DNA from: SIG710 sp045651985
GTDB taxonomy: Bacteria > Bacillota > Clostridia > Oscillospirales > CAG-272
Reading direction: 5' to 3'
Assembly: GCA_045651985.1 (NCBI GenBank)
Contig: JAZRTK010000010.1
Span: 1-64,000 of the forward strand
Length of the DNA: 64,000 nt
Shown here: piece after piece, positions 32,073-39,334 of the stretch
Layout: each line of letters begins with the position of its first letter
Position numbering within the stretch: position 1 is the first letter of the stretch
Notes under the pieces: generated by a model
The model's input: only the letters and a program-made list of their open reading frames with translations
Databases searched by the model: none
Told to the model about the DNA's origin: nothing
Translations under genes and position numbers: made by a program

Positions 32073-33305
32073 ATGGAAAACGTAAAAGAAAGATTTTTAA
32101 GATATATAAAAATCGACACACAGTCGGAGGAGGGCATTGACCGCTTCCCGAGTACCGAAAAACAGCTTGACCTTGCAAGACTTCTAAAAAAAGAGCTTTC
32201 TGAAATGGGTGCGTCCGACGTTACCCTGGACGAAAACGGCTATCTTTTTGCCACAATCCCGGCAACGAGCGACAAAAAGGTACCTACCGTGGGCTTTATT
32301 TCCCACATGGACACAGCGCCCGCGTATTCGGGTAAAGGAGTAAGCCCCAAATTCGCCCCCGATTACAACGGCGGTGAGCTTGTTCTTGACGAAGAAAAGG
32401 GGATTACCATGTCTCCCGCCACATTTCCGTCGCTTTTGCACTATGAAGGAAAAGAACTGATCTATACAGACGGAAGTACACTTCTCGGTGCTGACGACAA
32501 GGCGGGTGTCGCGGAGATCATGACCTTTGCCGAGTACCTGCTGACCCATTCCGAAATTGAGCACGGCGAGATAAATATAGGGTTTACTCCCGACGAGGAG
32601 GTGGGACGCGGCGCGGATTTCTTTGACGTCGCGCGTTTTGGTGCCGACGTGGCTTACACGGTTGACGGCGGTGAGCTGGGCGAGATCGAATACGAGAATT
32701 TCAACGCCGCCGCAGGACTTGTGACCGTCCACGGCGCATCAATACACCCCGGCTCTGCCAAGGGCAAGATGAAGAACGCGATCCTCATCGGTGCGGAATT
32801 TGAGTCGCTCTTGCCCGCCTTCGACAAGCCTATGTACACCGAGGGCTACGAGGGATTTTTCCACCTTGACAAAATAGAGGGCGACGTGGAAAACTGTCGC
32901 ATGGAATACATTATCCGCGACCACGACGCAAAGAAATTTGACGAAAAATGCAGACTTTTTGCGCGTGCGGGCGCGTGGCTGAATGAAAAGTACGGCGAAG
33001 GCACACTTGAGATGACCGTCACCGAAAGCTACCGCAATATGCGCGAAATGGTCGAGCCTCATATGTATCTCATCGACATAGCGAAGAAGGCTATGTTAAA
33101 TTGCGGTGCCGAGCCCAAGATCGTAGCTATCCGCGGGGGGACCGACGGTGCGAGACTTTCGTATATGGGTCTGCCTTGCCCCAATCTTTCAACGGGTGGC
33201 GAGAACTTCCACGGAAAGTACGAGTTTATCTGTACACAGTCCATGGAGACAATGGTTGACGTTCTTGTTGATATTGCAAAGCAGTTCGTTGAAATTAAAA
33301 AATAA
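32073..33305 (+). CDS. pepT: Peptidase T (tripeptide aminopeptidase)
   Basis: A cytoplasmic M20B zinc aminopeptidase removing N-terminal residues from tripeptides. The 410 residues carry the metal ligands in SHMDTAP, GADDKAG and TPDEEVGRG (catalytic glutamates), AYTVDGGE, and IRGGTDGARLSYMG with a late His in GGENFHGKYE. Length matches the family. The ATG follows CGAAAGGACGG. Single gene with promoter and terminator. Confidence 0.96.
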   Translation: MENVKERFLRYIKIDTQSEEGIDRFPSTEKQLDLARLLKKELSEMGASDVTLDENGYLFATIPATSDKKVPTVGFISHMDTAPAYSGKGVSPKFAPDYNGGELVLDEEKGITMSPATFPSLLHYEGKELIYTDGSTLLGADDKAGVAEIMTFAEYLLTHSEIEHGEINIGFTPDEEVGRGADFFDVARFGADVAYTVDGGELGEIEYENFNAAAGLVTVHGASIHPGSAKGKMKNAILIGAEFESLLPAFDKPMYTEGYEGFFHLDKIEGDVENCRMEYIIRDHDAKKFDEKCRLFARAGAWLNEKYGEGTLEMTVTESYRNMREMVEPHMYLIDIAKKAMLNCGAEPKIVAIRGGTDGARLSYMGLPCPNLSTGGENFHGKYEFICTQSMETMVDVLVDIAKQFVEIKK

Positions 33306-33412
33306 GTGAGTGAAAAAAACAAAATTGCATTTTCTCCCTGAACTTCTGTCATCTTTAACAGCCAAACGGGCGAAAAGGTGCTTTGAGGCAGAAAATATCG
33401 TCAAAAAACAGC

Positions 33413-33449
33413 AAAATCTCCGTCTTTATTCAAAAGACGGAGATTTTTA
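33413..33449 (+). terminator. Terminator downstream of pepT
   Basis: A 15-bp stem AAAATCTCCGTCTTT/AAAGACGGAGATTTT (33413-33427 with 33433-33447) and T-run, about 107 bases after the stop. Confidence 0.8.
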
Positions 33450-33629
33450 TTAACCTTTATTCCGCTATTTCTAAAAAAAGTCCATAAAATTTTTAGAAAT
33501 TCGCGATTTGCCTTATTTTTGGTGCTTATAATTTCTATAATGTGTTTATAAATTAACTTTTGGTGTTATGAATATGCATGAATAAAAATATTTATTTTTC
33601 ATATGTGGAATTGTATGGTGGGGGATAAA

Positions 33630-33716
33630 ATGTCGAATCTTGGTCAAAACTGTGGTAAATGTCAAAAAAACCTACAATTTTTCCCCTGTTTTTTCTGTTT
33701 TCGTGGGATTGTTTAA
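33630..33716 (+). CDS. Possible 28-residue cysteine-rich small protein
   Basis: An ATG at 33630 follows GGTGGGGGATAAA, a good ribosome binding site at six-base spacing. It opens a 28-codon frame ending TAA at 33714-33716. The peptide has two CxxC pairs, CGKC (Cys8, Cys11) and CFFC (Cys20, Cys23), a spacing that could bind a metal ion. I do not recognise it. An AT-rich region can give such a frame by chance, so this is a candidate only. Confidence 0.35.
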   Translation: MSNLGQNCGKCQKNLQFFPCFFCFRGIV

Positions 33717-33757
33717 ATATTCACAAAGATTGTATGAATCTCGGCTATTGCAGGCTG

Positions 33758-33766
33758 TGTTATAAT
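33758..33766 (+). promoter_or_regulatory. Extended -10 promoter of the DUF6514-like gene
   Basis: TGTTATAAT (an extended TG-N-TATAAT box), without a good -35 at normal spacing, about 38 bases before the start codon. Confidence 0.55.
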
Positions 33767-33804
33767 ATATGTAGCGGACACTTCATTTTTGAAAGGACGG
33801 AATT

Positions 33805-34071
33805 ATGGATTCGGAAAACGAAATGATCCTCGCCCGAAAGGAAAAGTCGCTTTTGGGCGAGGATATAAGATACATTTTATCTGTGCGGGACGGCACAAGT
33901 GTGATTTTTTATGTGACGGTTGAATACCGAAAGGATAGGGAAACGCTCCCTCTCGGTACCTCCTTTGATGAGGCGACGGAAATATTCTGCGCACTTTCAA
34001 AAGGCACCGTTACACCTTGCACCATGGCTGACGTGGTAGCCGACCTGCAATTTTTACGCGCGATGCGTTGA
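33805..34071 (+). CDS. Small DUF6514-like protein of unknown function
   Basis: An 88-residue cytoplasmic protein. The C-terminal pattern GTVTPCTMADVVADLQF and the mid-protein FDEATEIFCAL resemble DUF6514 proteins of Clostridia, whose function is unknown. The ATG follows GAAAGGACGGAATT. No membrane segment or catalytic motif. It is monocistronic, between its own promoter and a 19-bp terminator. Confidence 0.7.
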   Translation: MDSENEMILARKEKSLLGEDIRYILSVRDGTSVIFYVTVEYRKDRETLPLGTSFDEATEIFCALSKGTVTPCTMADVVADLQFLRAMR

Positions 34072-34090
34072 AAAAACTTTATTCGTAATT

Positions 34091-34137
34091 AAAAATCACC
34101 GAGGCGAGCCTGTGGAAGCTCGCCTCGGTGATTTTTG
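34091..34137 (+). terminator. Strong terminator after the DUF6514-like gene
   Basis: A 19-bp perfect stem (34091-34109 with 34118-34136), GC core CACCGAGGCGAGC, A-run before and T-run after. Confidence 0.95.
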
Positions 34138-34272
34138 TAAAGTCGTACCATGAAAAGATTCTTTTTACAAGGTTTTTTCGAGTAAAATGCGAGATCGGGG
34201 AGCAAAATATATTAACAGACTGTAAATATTCGAAAAAAGGCGTTTTTTAGCGAAAATATTTGTCAAATTTCC

Positions 34273-34301
34273 TTGAAATATCGTTTAGATAATGATAAAA
34301 T
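34273..34301 (+). promoter_or_regulatory. Promoter of the SGNH hydrolase operon
   Basis: TTGAAA (34273-34278), 17 bases, TAAAAT (34296-34301), about 60 bases before the start. Confidence 0.7.
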
Positions 34302-34363
34302 GAGTAGGATAAATAAATTTACGGCATTTTTTGTCGGTTTAATATAGATAGATTTGGTGAATA

Positions 34364-35647
34364 ATGTATCAGTACAACAACCACAATCAGCGCAGATCGG
34401 GGTTGCGTCTCGATGCGCACAAGAGAAGAAAAAAAAGACAACAACGCAAGAAGATCATAATAATTGCTTTGATATCGGCGATCTTACTCGCCGTTTTTGC
34501 CATGCTTTCGGCAAATGGCGTCATAAACGTTCGCTCTGTGTTCGGAAAAGACGATGATTTTAAACCTCCGTTTTACTCTGATTCTGATACGGAAAAGACC
34601 CCCGACATTCCGAAAGTGACCGACACGGACAGTGAAATTATTGATACAACGGAGACAGAGAAGACACCTACGCAGACAACTGAAACAACTCCTCCACCTG
34701 TTACACAGCCTCCCGAAACGACACCTCAGGTGACCGAGCCGTCAACGAGCGAGCCTGACACAAGTCAGCCCGATACAACCGAAACGCTGCCTCCCGATAC
34801 GGAGACAGCCGACACCTCAACGGGCGAGGATTCCCGATCTGACAGCTCGAGCGATTCGTCGTCCGATCCTTCTTCGGACAGTTCATTCGATAGCTCGACA
34901 GACTCATCCTCGGACGAGCTGTCTTTTGATTCCGAGAGCGGTGACGACGAGCTTTTAAGTCCGCCCGAAAATCGCTTTGAGTGGCCTTGCGTGCTGGGAG
35001 AGACCGAGCCTGCGGGTGACGATTATTTTGCTGATACCCTGTTTATCGGGGACTCCCGAATGCAGGGCGTCGAGCTTGCTTGCGCAAAGGACTCGTCTGC
35101 GACTTTCTATACCGCTGTTTCGGTGACCGCCTCTCAGATCGCGTCCCGTAAGGGCGTAAAAATGCTCGTGAACGGAGTTACTAAAACCGTTTCGATCATG
35201 GACGCCATAAGAATAGACGGCCGCCGGTTCAAGAGGATCTATATGATGTTCGGAATAAACGAGCTCGGCTCCGGCGGAGGAACTCCCGCTATCATCAAAG
35301 GGTATAGATCGGCGGTGGAAAGGGTCAGAGAGCTCCAGCCCGAAGCTGAGATATGTATTATCGGAGTAATGCCCGTGTTCAATTCACGCGGGTACGTTTC
35401 GGGTTATACAGGCTACGAGGCAAATCCCAGAATCCTTGATCTGAATATTGCTCTGATCGAAATGGCAAACGAACTGAAGCTTCATTACCTTGACACCTAT
35501 CATCTGTTTGCAACGGAGGATGGTCAGTTGAACAGCGAAGTATCAAAGGACGGTCTCCATTTGCTTGGAACGTACAGCAAGCAGCTAATGGAATACGTCA
35601 AGAACCATGCGATTTTAAAAAAACTTTCTGAAGGGGAAAAAAAGTGA
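34364..35647 (+). CDS. Membrane-anchored SGNH hydrolase with Ser/Asp-rich stalk
   Basis: A 427-residue surface enzyme: a basic cytoplasmic tail (1-30), one membrane helix (about 31-50), a low-complexity Thr/Pro/Glu and then Ser-Asp-repeat stalk (about 68-200), and a C-terminal SGNH/GDSL hydrolase domain (about 220-420). Motifs are FIGDSRMQG (nucleophile Ser), MFGINELG (block III Asn) and the catalytic Asp-His in SKDGLHLLG. It probably deacylates or acylates an envelope glycan (inference). Its stop overlaps the GTG start of the DUF4358 lipoprotein by four bases, so the two are coupled. The ribosome binding site is weak. Confidence 0.82.
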   Translation: MYQYNNHNQRRSGLRLDAHKRRKKRQQRKKIIIIALISAILLAVFAMLSANGVINVRSVFGKDDDFKPPFYSDSDTEKTPDIPKVTDTDSEIIDTTETEKTPTQTTETTPPPVTQPPETTPQVTEPSTSEPDTSQPDTTETLPPDTETADTSTGEDSRSDSSSDSSSDPSSDSSFDSSTDSSSDELSFDSESGDDELLSPPENRFEWPCVLGETEPAGDDYFADTLFIGDSRMQGVELACAKDSSATFYTAVSVTASQIASRKGVKMLVNGVTKTVSIMDAIRIDGRRFKRIYMMFGINELGSGGGTPAIIKGYRSAVERVRELQPEAEICIIGVMPVFNSRGYVSGYTGYEANPRILDLNIALIEMANELKLHYLDTYHLFATEDGQLNSEVSKDGLHLLGTYSKQLMEYVKNHAILKKLSEGEKK

Positions 35648-36177
35648 AAAGACTTTTTGTAATATTGCTTATACTTGCACTTGGCGTTGCCGCATTTTCC
35701 TGTGGTCCCAAGGATATACCCGAAGACACGGGAGAAGTTACGGATACGGCACAGCAGACCGAAAAGAAGGAAACGCCTTTTGAGCTTCCCGACCTGAAGG
35801 TTGCTACAGAATATATGGTAAACGGTCTTGAAATGACCGACATGACCGAGCTTGACTCTGACAGCATTATGCTCAGATACGGTATTATTGATAAGTACTC
35901 GGACGTATTTGCCATAGTTTCCGCGTCTATTGCGTCTGACGAGTGCGTGATCTTCAAGGCGAACGACGATGCTGCTGCAAAGGAGATGATCCGGTTGCTC
36001 AAGACCTATCGCGACGAGCGTATCGAGCTTTACGAGGGCTATGCCCCCGAGGAAGCGCCCAGACTTGAGTCTGCTTATATCGGCGAGAAGAACGGCTACG
36101 TTATTTTCGCCGCAACCCTTGACAGCGCAAAAGCTCAATCCCTTTTCCTTGGTCTTCCCGAAGCTTTGGAGGGCTGA
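35644..36177 (+). CDS. DUF4358-family lipoprotein
   Basis: A 177-residue lipoprotein starting at GTG, overlapping the previous stop. The signal peptide (about 1-20) ends with a lipobox-like VAAFSC (Cys20), followed by an acidic linker and a domain with the DUF4358 pattern YGIIDKYSDVFAIVSA and EMIRLLKTYRDER. Function unknown; in Clostridia it often occurs near envelope-modifying SGNH enzymes, as here. DUF896 follows after one base. Confidence 0.75.
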   Translation: MKRLFVILLILALGVAAFSCGPKDIPEDTGEVTDTAQQTEKKETPFELPDLKVATEYMVNGLEMTDMTELDSDSIMLRYGIIDKYSDVFAIVSASIASDECVIFKANDDAAAKEMIRLLKTYRDERIELYEGYAPEEAPRLESAYIGEKNGYVIFAATLDSAKAQSLFLGLPEALEG

Positions 36178-36178
36178 C

Positions 36179-36385
36179 ATGGAAAAGAGTAAGATAGACA
36201 GAATAAACTTTCTCGCCCGTAAGTCAAAGAACGAGCCATTAAGCGTTGCGGAGCTTGCGGAGCAAGCGGACCTGCGACGCGAATATCTGGCAGAGTTCCG
36301 CGCGTCCTTTGGAGCGCAGCTTGAAAACACGGTGATCGAACGTCCCGACGGCACGAGAGAAAAGTTGCCAAACAAAAAACAATAA
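36179..36385 (+). CDS. DUF896 family protein (YnzC-like)
   Basis: A 68-residue cytoplasmic helical protein. The conserved opening KIDRINFLARKSKNEPLSVA and the EYLAEFRASFG segment are diagnostic of DUF896/YnzC. Function unknown; Bacillus YnzC is an SOS-associated small protein. Start ATG one base after the lipoprotein stop; a longer frame starting upstream is only an overlap artefact. Confidence 0.88.
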   Translation: MEKSKIDRINFLARKSKNEPLSVAELAEQADLRREYLAEFRASFGAQLENTVIERPDGTREKLPNKKQ

Positions 36386-36414
36386 AGAAGAGGGAAGACA
36401 TTCCCTCTTTTTTT
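36386..36414 (+). terminator. Terminator of the SGNH-DUF4358-DUF896 operon
   Basis: A 9-bp stem AAGAGGGAA/TTCCCTCTT, GACA loop, seven following Ts in total. Confidence 0.85.
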
Positions 36415-36425
36415 GATCTCCCCTC

Positions 36426-36464
36426 TTGACAAGTGGATATTCTCGTGATATCATTATGATATCA
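36426..36464 (+). promoter_or_regulatory. Promoter with twin palindromic operator of the SPFH-RHH operon
   Basis: TTGACA (36426-36431), 17 bases, TATCAT (36449-36454). Two copies of the self-palindrome TGATATCA lie at 36446-36453 and 36457-36464, starting exactly 11 bp apart (one helical turn). The first overlaps the -10 box, a typical repressor layout. Confidence 0.75.
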
Positions 36465-36497
36465 GGTGCGAATCCAAGTGTTTCCTGAACTTATTTA

Positions 36498-36518
36498 GCC
36501 CGACAGGGCAGAACGGAG
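36498..36518 (+). promoter_or_regulatory. GC hairpin before the SPFH ribosome binding site
   Basis: GCCC (36498-36501), GACA loop, GGGC (36506-36509), then AGAACGGAG. Second of four matching leader hairpins. Confidence 0.45.
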
Positions 36519-36524
36519 TCAATT

Positions 36525-37544
36525 ATGAAAGAAAAGATTTTGTCGGTGAAGAAAAACGGCTTTGGTATGCTGGTCCTTTGGGGTCTTATTTACATCGCAT
36601 CTATTGCCGCCGTGGCATTTGGCGGCATGCAGATGGATGTAGAAAACTACACACTCGGTATTCCGCTTTTTGCGGTGGGCATCGTGTGGGTGTGCATTGG
36701 CTGGATCCCCTTCCTCGGTCTTAAGGTCCTCAACCCTCAGGAAGCGCTGGTCCTGACACTTTTCGGTAAATACATAGGAACGCTCAAGGATGCGGGATTT
36801 TATTGGGTAAACCCTTTCTGCGTGGCGGTAAACCCCGCGGCAAAGACCAAGCTCAATCAGAGCGGTGACGTAAAATCTGCCCCCGTGACCATTGGTGCAA
36901 ACGGCACCAATATTGCAGTTGAGCAGGTGAACAAAAAGCTGTCCTTGAAGCTCATGACATTAAACAACAACCGTCAGAAGATAAACGACTGTCTCGGCAA
37001 TCCCATCGAGATCGCTATTGCTGTGACCTGGAGAGTGGTCGATACCGCGAAGGCGGTGTTTAACGTAGACAATTATAAGGAATATCTGTCGCTCCAGTGC
37101 GACGGTGCACTTAGAAATATCGTTCGTATCTATCCCTACGACGTAGCCCCCGACGTTGATACCACGGGCGATGGAATCGCCGACGAGGGAAGTCTTAGAG
37201 GCTCCAGCGAGGTTGTGGCCGAGCGCATTAAGGAAGAGATCCAGAGAAAGGTCGAGGAAGCGGGTATTGAGATAGTCGAGGCGAGAATCACTTACCTTGC
37301 TTACGCAACGGAAATTGCGGCAGTAATGCTTCAGCGCCAGCAGGCGTCCGCCATAATCGACGCGAGAAAGATGATAGTTGACGGTGCGGTAGGCATGGTC
37401 GAAATGGCACTTGAGCGCCTTGAAGAAGGCGGAAAGGTGACGCTTGACGACGAAAGAAAGGCGGCAATGGTGTCAAATCTTCTGGTCGTTCTTTGCGGCA
37501 ACAACGACGCCCAGCCTATCGTGAACACGGGTAGCCTTTACTGA
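36525..37544 (+). CDS. SPFH/band 7 domain membrane protein
   Basis: A 339-residue protein of the stomatin/prohibitin/flotillin superfamily. Two hydrophobic segments near the N-terminus (about 12-33 and 42-65) anchor it, followed by the SPFH domain (LNPQEALVLTLFGKYIGTL onward) and a helical region (EVVAERIKEEIQRKVEEAGI; QRQQASAIIDARKMIV). Members form membrane microdomain scaffolds; this subfamily occurs beside a small Arc/RHH-like protein in many Bacillota (family knowledge). The leader has a hairpin GCCC-GACA-GGGC directly before AGAACGGAG. The stop overlaps the next ATG by one base. Confidence 0.88.
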   Translation: MKEKILSVKKNGFGMLVLWGLIYIASIAAVAFGGMQMDVENYTLGIPLFAVGIVWVCIGWIPFLGLKVLNPQEALVLTLFGKYIGTLKDAGFYWVNPFCVAVNPAAKTKLNQSGDVKSAPVTIGANGTNIAVEQVNKKLSLKLMTLNNNRQKINDCLGNPIEIAIAVTWRVVDTAKAVFNVDNYKEYLSLQCDGALRNIVRIYPYDVAPDVDTTGDGIADEGSLRGSSEVVAERIKEEIQRKVEEAGIEIVEARITYLAYATEIAAVMLQRQQASAIIDARKMIVDGAVGMVEMALERLEEGGKVTLDDERKAAMVSNLLVVLCGNNDAQPIVNTGSLY

Positions 37545-37744
37545 TGAGCGATAATTCCAAGAAACAGCTTCCGCTTCGCTTGTCAGCCGAACTTTACAAC
37601 GCCCTTGCCGCATGGGCGGAGGATGATTTTCGTTCTGTGAACGGGCAGATAGAATATCTGCTCACTCTTTGCTTAAAGCAGAGAAAAAAGGACGGCAAAT
37701 ACGTGTCCGAGGAGCAAGATAAGCATCCGGAGTTTGATGTTTAA
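37544..37744 (+). CDS. Arc-like ribbon-helix-helix protein
   Basis: A 66-residue protein with an Arc/MetJ-type pattern: beta strand QLPLRLSAELYNALAAWAEDDFRSVNGQIEYLL in which PLRL would contact DNA and SVNGQIEYLL forms the second helix. It overlaps the SPFH stop by one base. As the partner gene it may repress the operon through the twin palindromes at its promoter (inference). Confidence 0.75.
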   Translation: MSDNSKKQLPLRLSAELYNALAAWAEDDFRSVNGQIEYLLTLCLKQRKKDGKYVSEEQDKHPEFDV

Positions 37745-37781
37745 AAAAATAACAGCAGGCAATTGCCTGCTGTTATTTTTT
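37743..37781. terminator. Bidirectional terminator, RHH gene and uxaC
   Basis: A perfect palindrome centred at 37762/37763 with core AACAGCAGGCAATTGCCTGC, flanked by A- and T-runs, between convergent genes. Confidence 0.85.
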
Positions 37782-37782
37782 G

Positions 37783-39180
37783 TCAAAACGCGAAATACTT
37801 TTCCGCGTTGTAGTAGCTTATGCCCTCGATGATCTTCTTGAGGGTAGCTTCATCTTCGGGGTATTCGCCGTCCTCGACCCACTGTCCGATCACGTTGCAG
37901 AGAATTCTGCGGAAGTACTCGTGACGTGTGTAAGAGAGGAAAGAGCGGGAGTCTGTGAGCATGCCCACAAAATTGCCCAGAAGCGAGAGGTTTGCCAAGG
38001 ACTTGATCTGCTCCTCCATGCCGCATTTTGTGTCGTTAAACCACCAAGCGGAGCCGTGCTGGATTTTACCACGCGCCTCAGTGCCCTGGAAGCAGCCGAG
38101 AATGGTGTCGAGCATCTGGTTGTCGGCGGGGTTGAGGGAGTAGAGAATAGTCTTGGGAAGCTTTCCGTCAACTTCGAGTGCGTTGAGGAAACGGGTGATG
38201 TTCTTTGAACAATCGAAGGTGGAGATGCAGTCGTAGCCCGTGTCGGGACCGAGACGATCAAACATTCTTGTATTTGTGTTTCTGATAGCGCCGTAGTGGA
38301 GCTGCATAACAACGTCACGCGCGTGGTACTCTCGACCGAGATGAAGGAGGATAGCGGTCTTGTAAGCGTCAGCTTCTTGCTGGGAAACTGCTTCACCCGC
38401 TATTGCGCGGCTGAAAATACTCTCGATCTCATCGTCTGTCGCTTCGGAGTAAACCACGTAGTCAAGACCGTGGTCGGAAGCCTTGCAGCCAAGGGAGCAG
38501 AAGAAGTCAAGACGGTCAGTAAGCGCTGCCTTGACGTCTGCGGCGCTCTTTATCTCGATGCCCGAAGCTTCGGAGAGCTGTGCGATATATTCAACAAATC
38601 CCGCCTTTTCAATGTTTACTGCCTTGTCGGGACGGAAAGAGGGGACTACCTTTGTCTTAAAGCTTTCGTCGGCAGCTATCTTTATGTGCCATTCAAGAGA
38701 GTCGATAGGGTCGTCCGTGGTGCCGATGACAGCCACGTTAGACTGCTCAATAAGACCTCTTACGGTCATTGAATCCTCCTGCAACTTTGCGTTGCAGAGA
38801 TTCCAGACCTCCTCGGCGGTGTCGCCGTTTAAGAGACCGTCGTAGCCGAAGTATCTTTTCAGCTCAAGCATGGTCCAGTGGAACATGGGGTTTCCGATAG
38901 CCATGGGAAGAGCCTCTGCGAACATCTGGAACTTGGTTCTGTCGTCTGCGTCGCCCGTTATCTTGGACTCCTCCACGCCGTTTGAGCGGATAACTCTCCA
39001 CTTGTAGTGGTCGCCGCCAAGCCATACCTGCGCAATGTTCTCAAACTTGCGGTTTTCATAGATCTCGCGGGGGTTTATGTGGCAGTGATAGTCGATAATG
39101 GGAAGGTCCTTTGAGTAATTTTCGTAGAGCCTTTTTGCTGTTTCGGTCTTCAAAATGAAGGTGTCGTTTATGATACCCAT
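37783..39180 (-). CDS. uxaC: Glucuronate isomerase
   Basis: Converts D-glucuronate to fructuronate and D-galacturonate to tagaturonate. The start ATG lies after AAAGGAGACAAAACCTT, giving 465 residues as usual for UxaC. An amidohydrolase-fold enzyme with IIDYHCHINPREI near the N-terminus, GTTDDPIDSLEWH, MQLHYGAIRNTNTRM and the C-terminal SYTRHEYFRRILCN. It is transcribed divergently from uxaB-uxaA from a shared 154-bp region. Confidence 0.97.
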   Translation of the reverse strand: MGIINDTFILKTETAKRLYENYSKDLPIIDYHCHINPREIYENRKFENIAQVWLGGDHYKWRVIRSNGVEESKITGDADDRTKFQMFAEALPMAIGNPMFHWTMLELKRYFGYDGLLNGDTAEEVWNLCNAKLQEDSMTVRGLIEQSNVAVIGTTDDPIDSLEWHIKIAADESFKTKVVPSFRPDKAVNIEKAGFVEYIAQLSEASGIEIKSAADVKAALTDRLDFFCSLGCKASDHGLDYVVYSEATDDEIESIFSRAIAGEAVSQQEADAYKTAILLHLGREYHARDVVMQLHYGAIRNTNTRMFDRLGPDTGYDCISTFDCSKNITRFLNALEVDGKLPKTILYSLNPADNQMLDTILGCFQGTEARGKIQHGSAWWFNDTKCGMEEQIKSLANLSLLGNFVGMLTDSRSFLSYTRHEYFRRILCNVIGQWVEDGEYPEDEATLKKIIEGISYYNAEKYFAF

Positions 39181-39217
39181 AAGGTTTTGTCTCCTTTTTG
39201 CGATAGTTATTAAGATA

Positions 39218-39281
39218 ATCATACCTTTTTTTTGAAAAAATGTCAACTAGTACTTGCAATAATGTCAAAAATTGATATAAT
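39218..39281. promoter_or_regulatory. Back-to-back divergent promoters and possible operator of the uxa locus
   Basis: Minus strand for uxaC: TTGACA (39246-39241), 17 bases, TATGAT (39223-39218). Plus strand for uxaB: TTGCAA (39254-39259), 16 bases, TATAAT (39276-39281). The two -35 boxes are only seven bases apart. An imperfect palindrome CAACTAGTACTTG (39244-39256) spans them and could bind a uronate regulator controlling both arms (inference); no regulator gene is nearby. Confidence 0.7.
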
Positions 39282-39334
39282 TATATTGTTAAAAGAGCAC
39301 TAAAAAGCCACTAACCCACAAAAGGAGAAAAAAT

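Larger units (their letters stand above)
33450..33804. other. AT-rich intergenic region between pepT and the DUF6514-like gene
   Basis: It contains an 11-bp inverted repeat ATTTCTAAAAA/TTTTTAGAAAT (33467-33477 with 33490-33500), a possible 28-codon small ORF (33630-33716) and an extended -10 box for the next gene. Nothing else is apparent. Confidence 0.5.

Noticed and set aside
34840..34925. A tandem-repeat or CRISPR-like array at the Ser/Asp codon repeats
   Set aside because: The repeats are short in-frame Ser-Asp codons inside a coding stalk, with no spacers.
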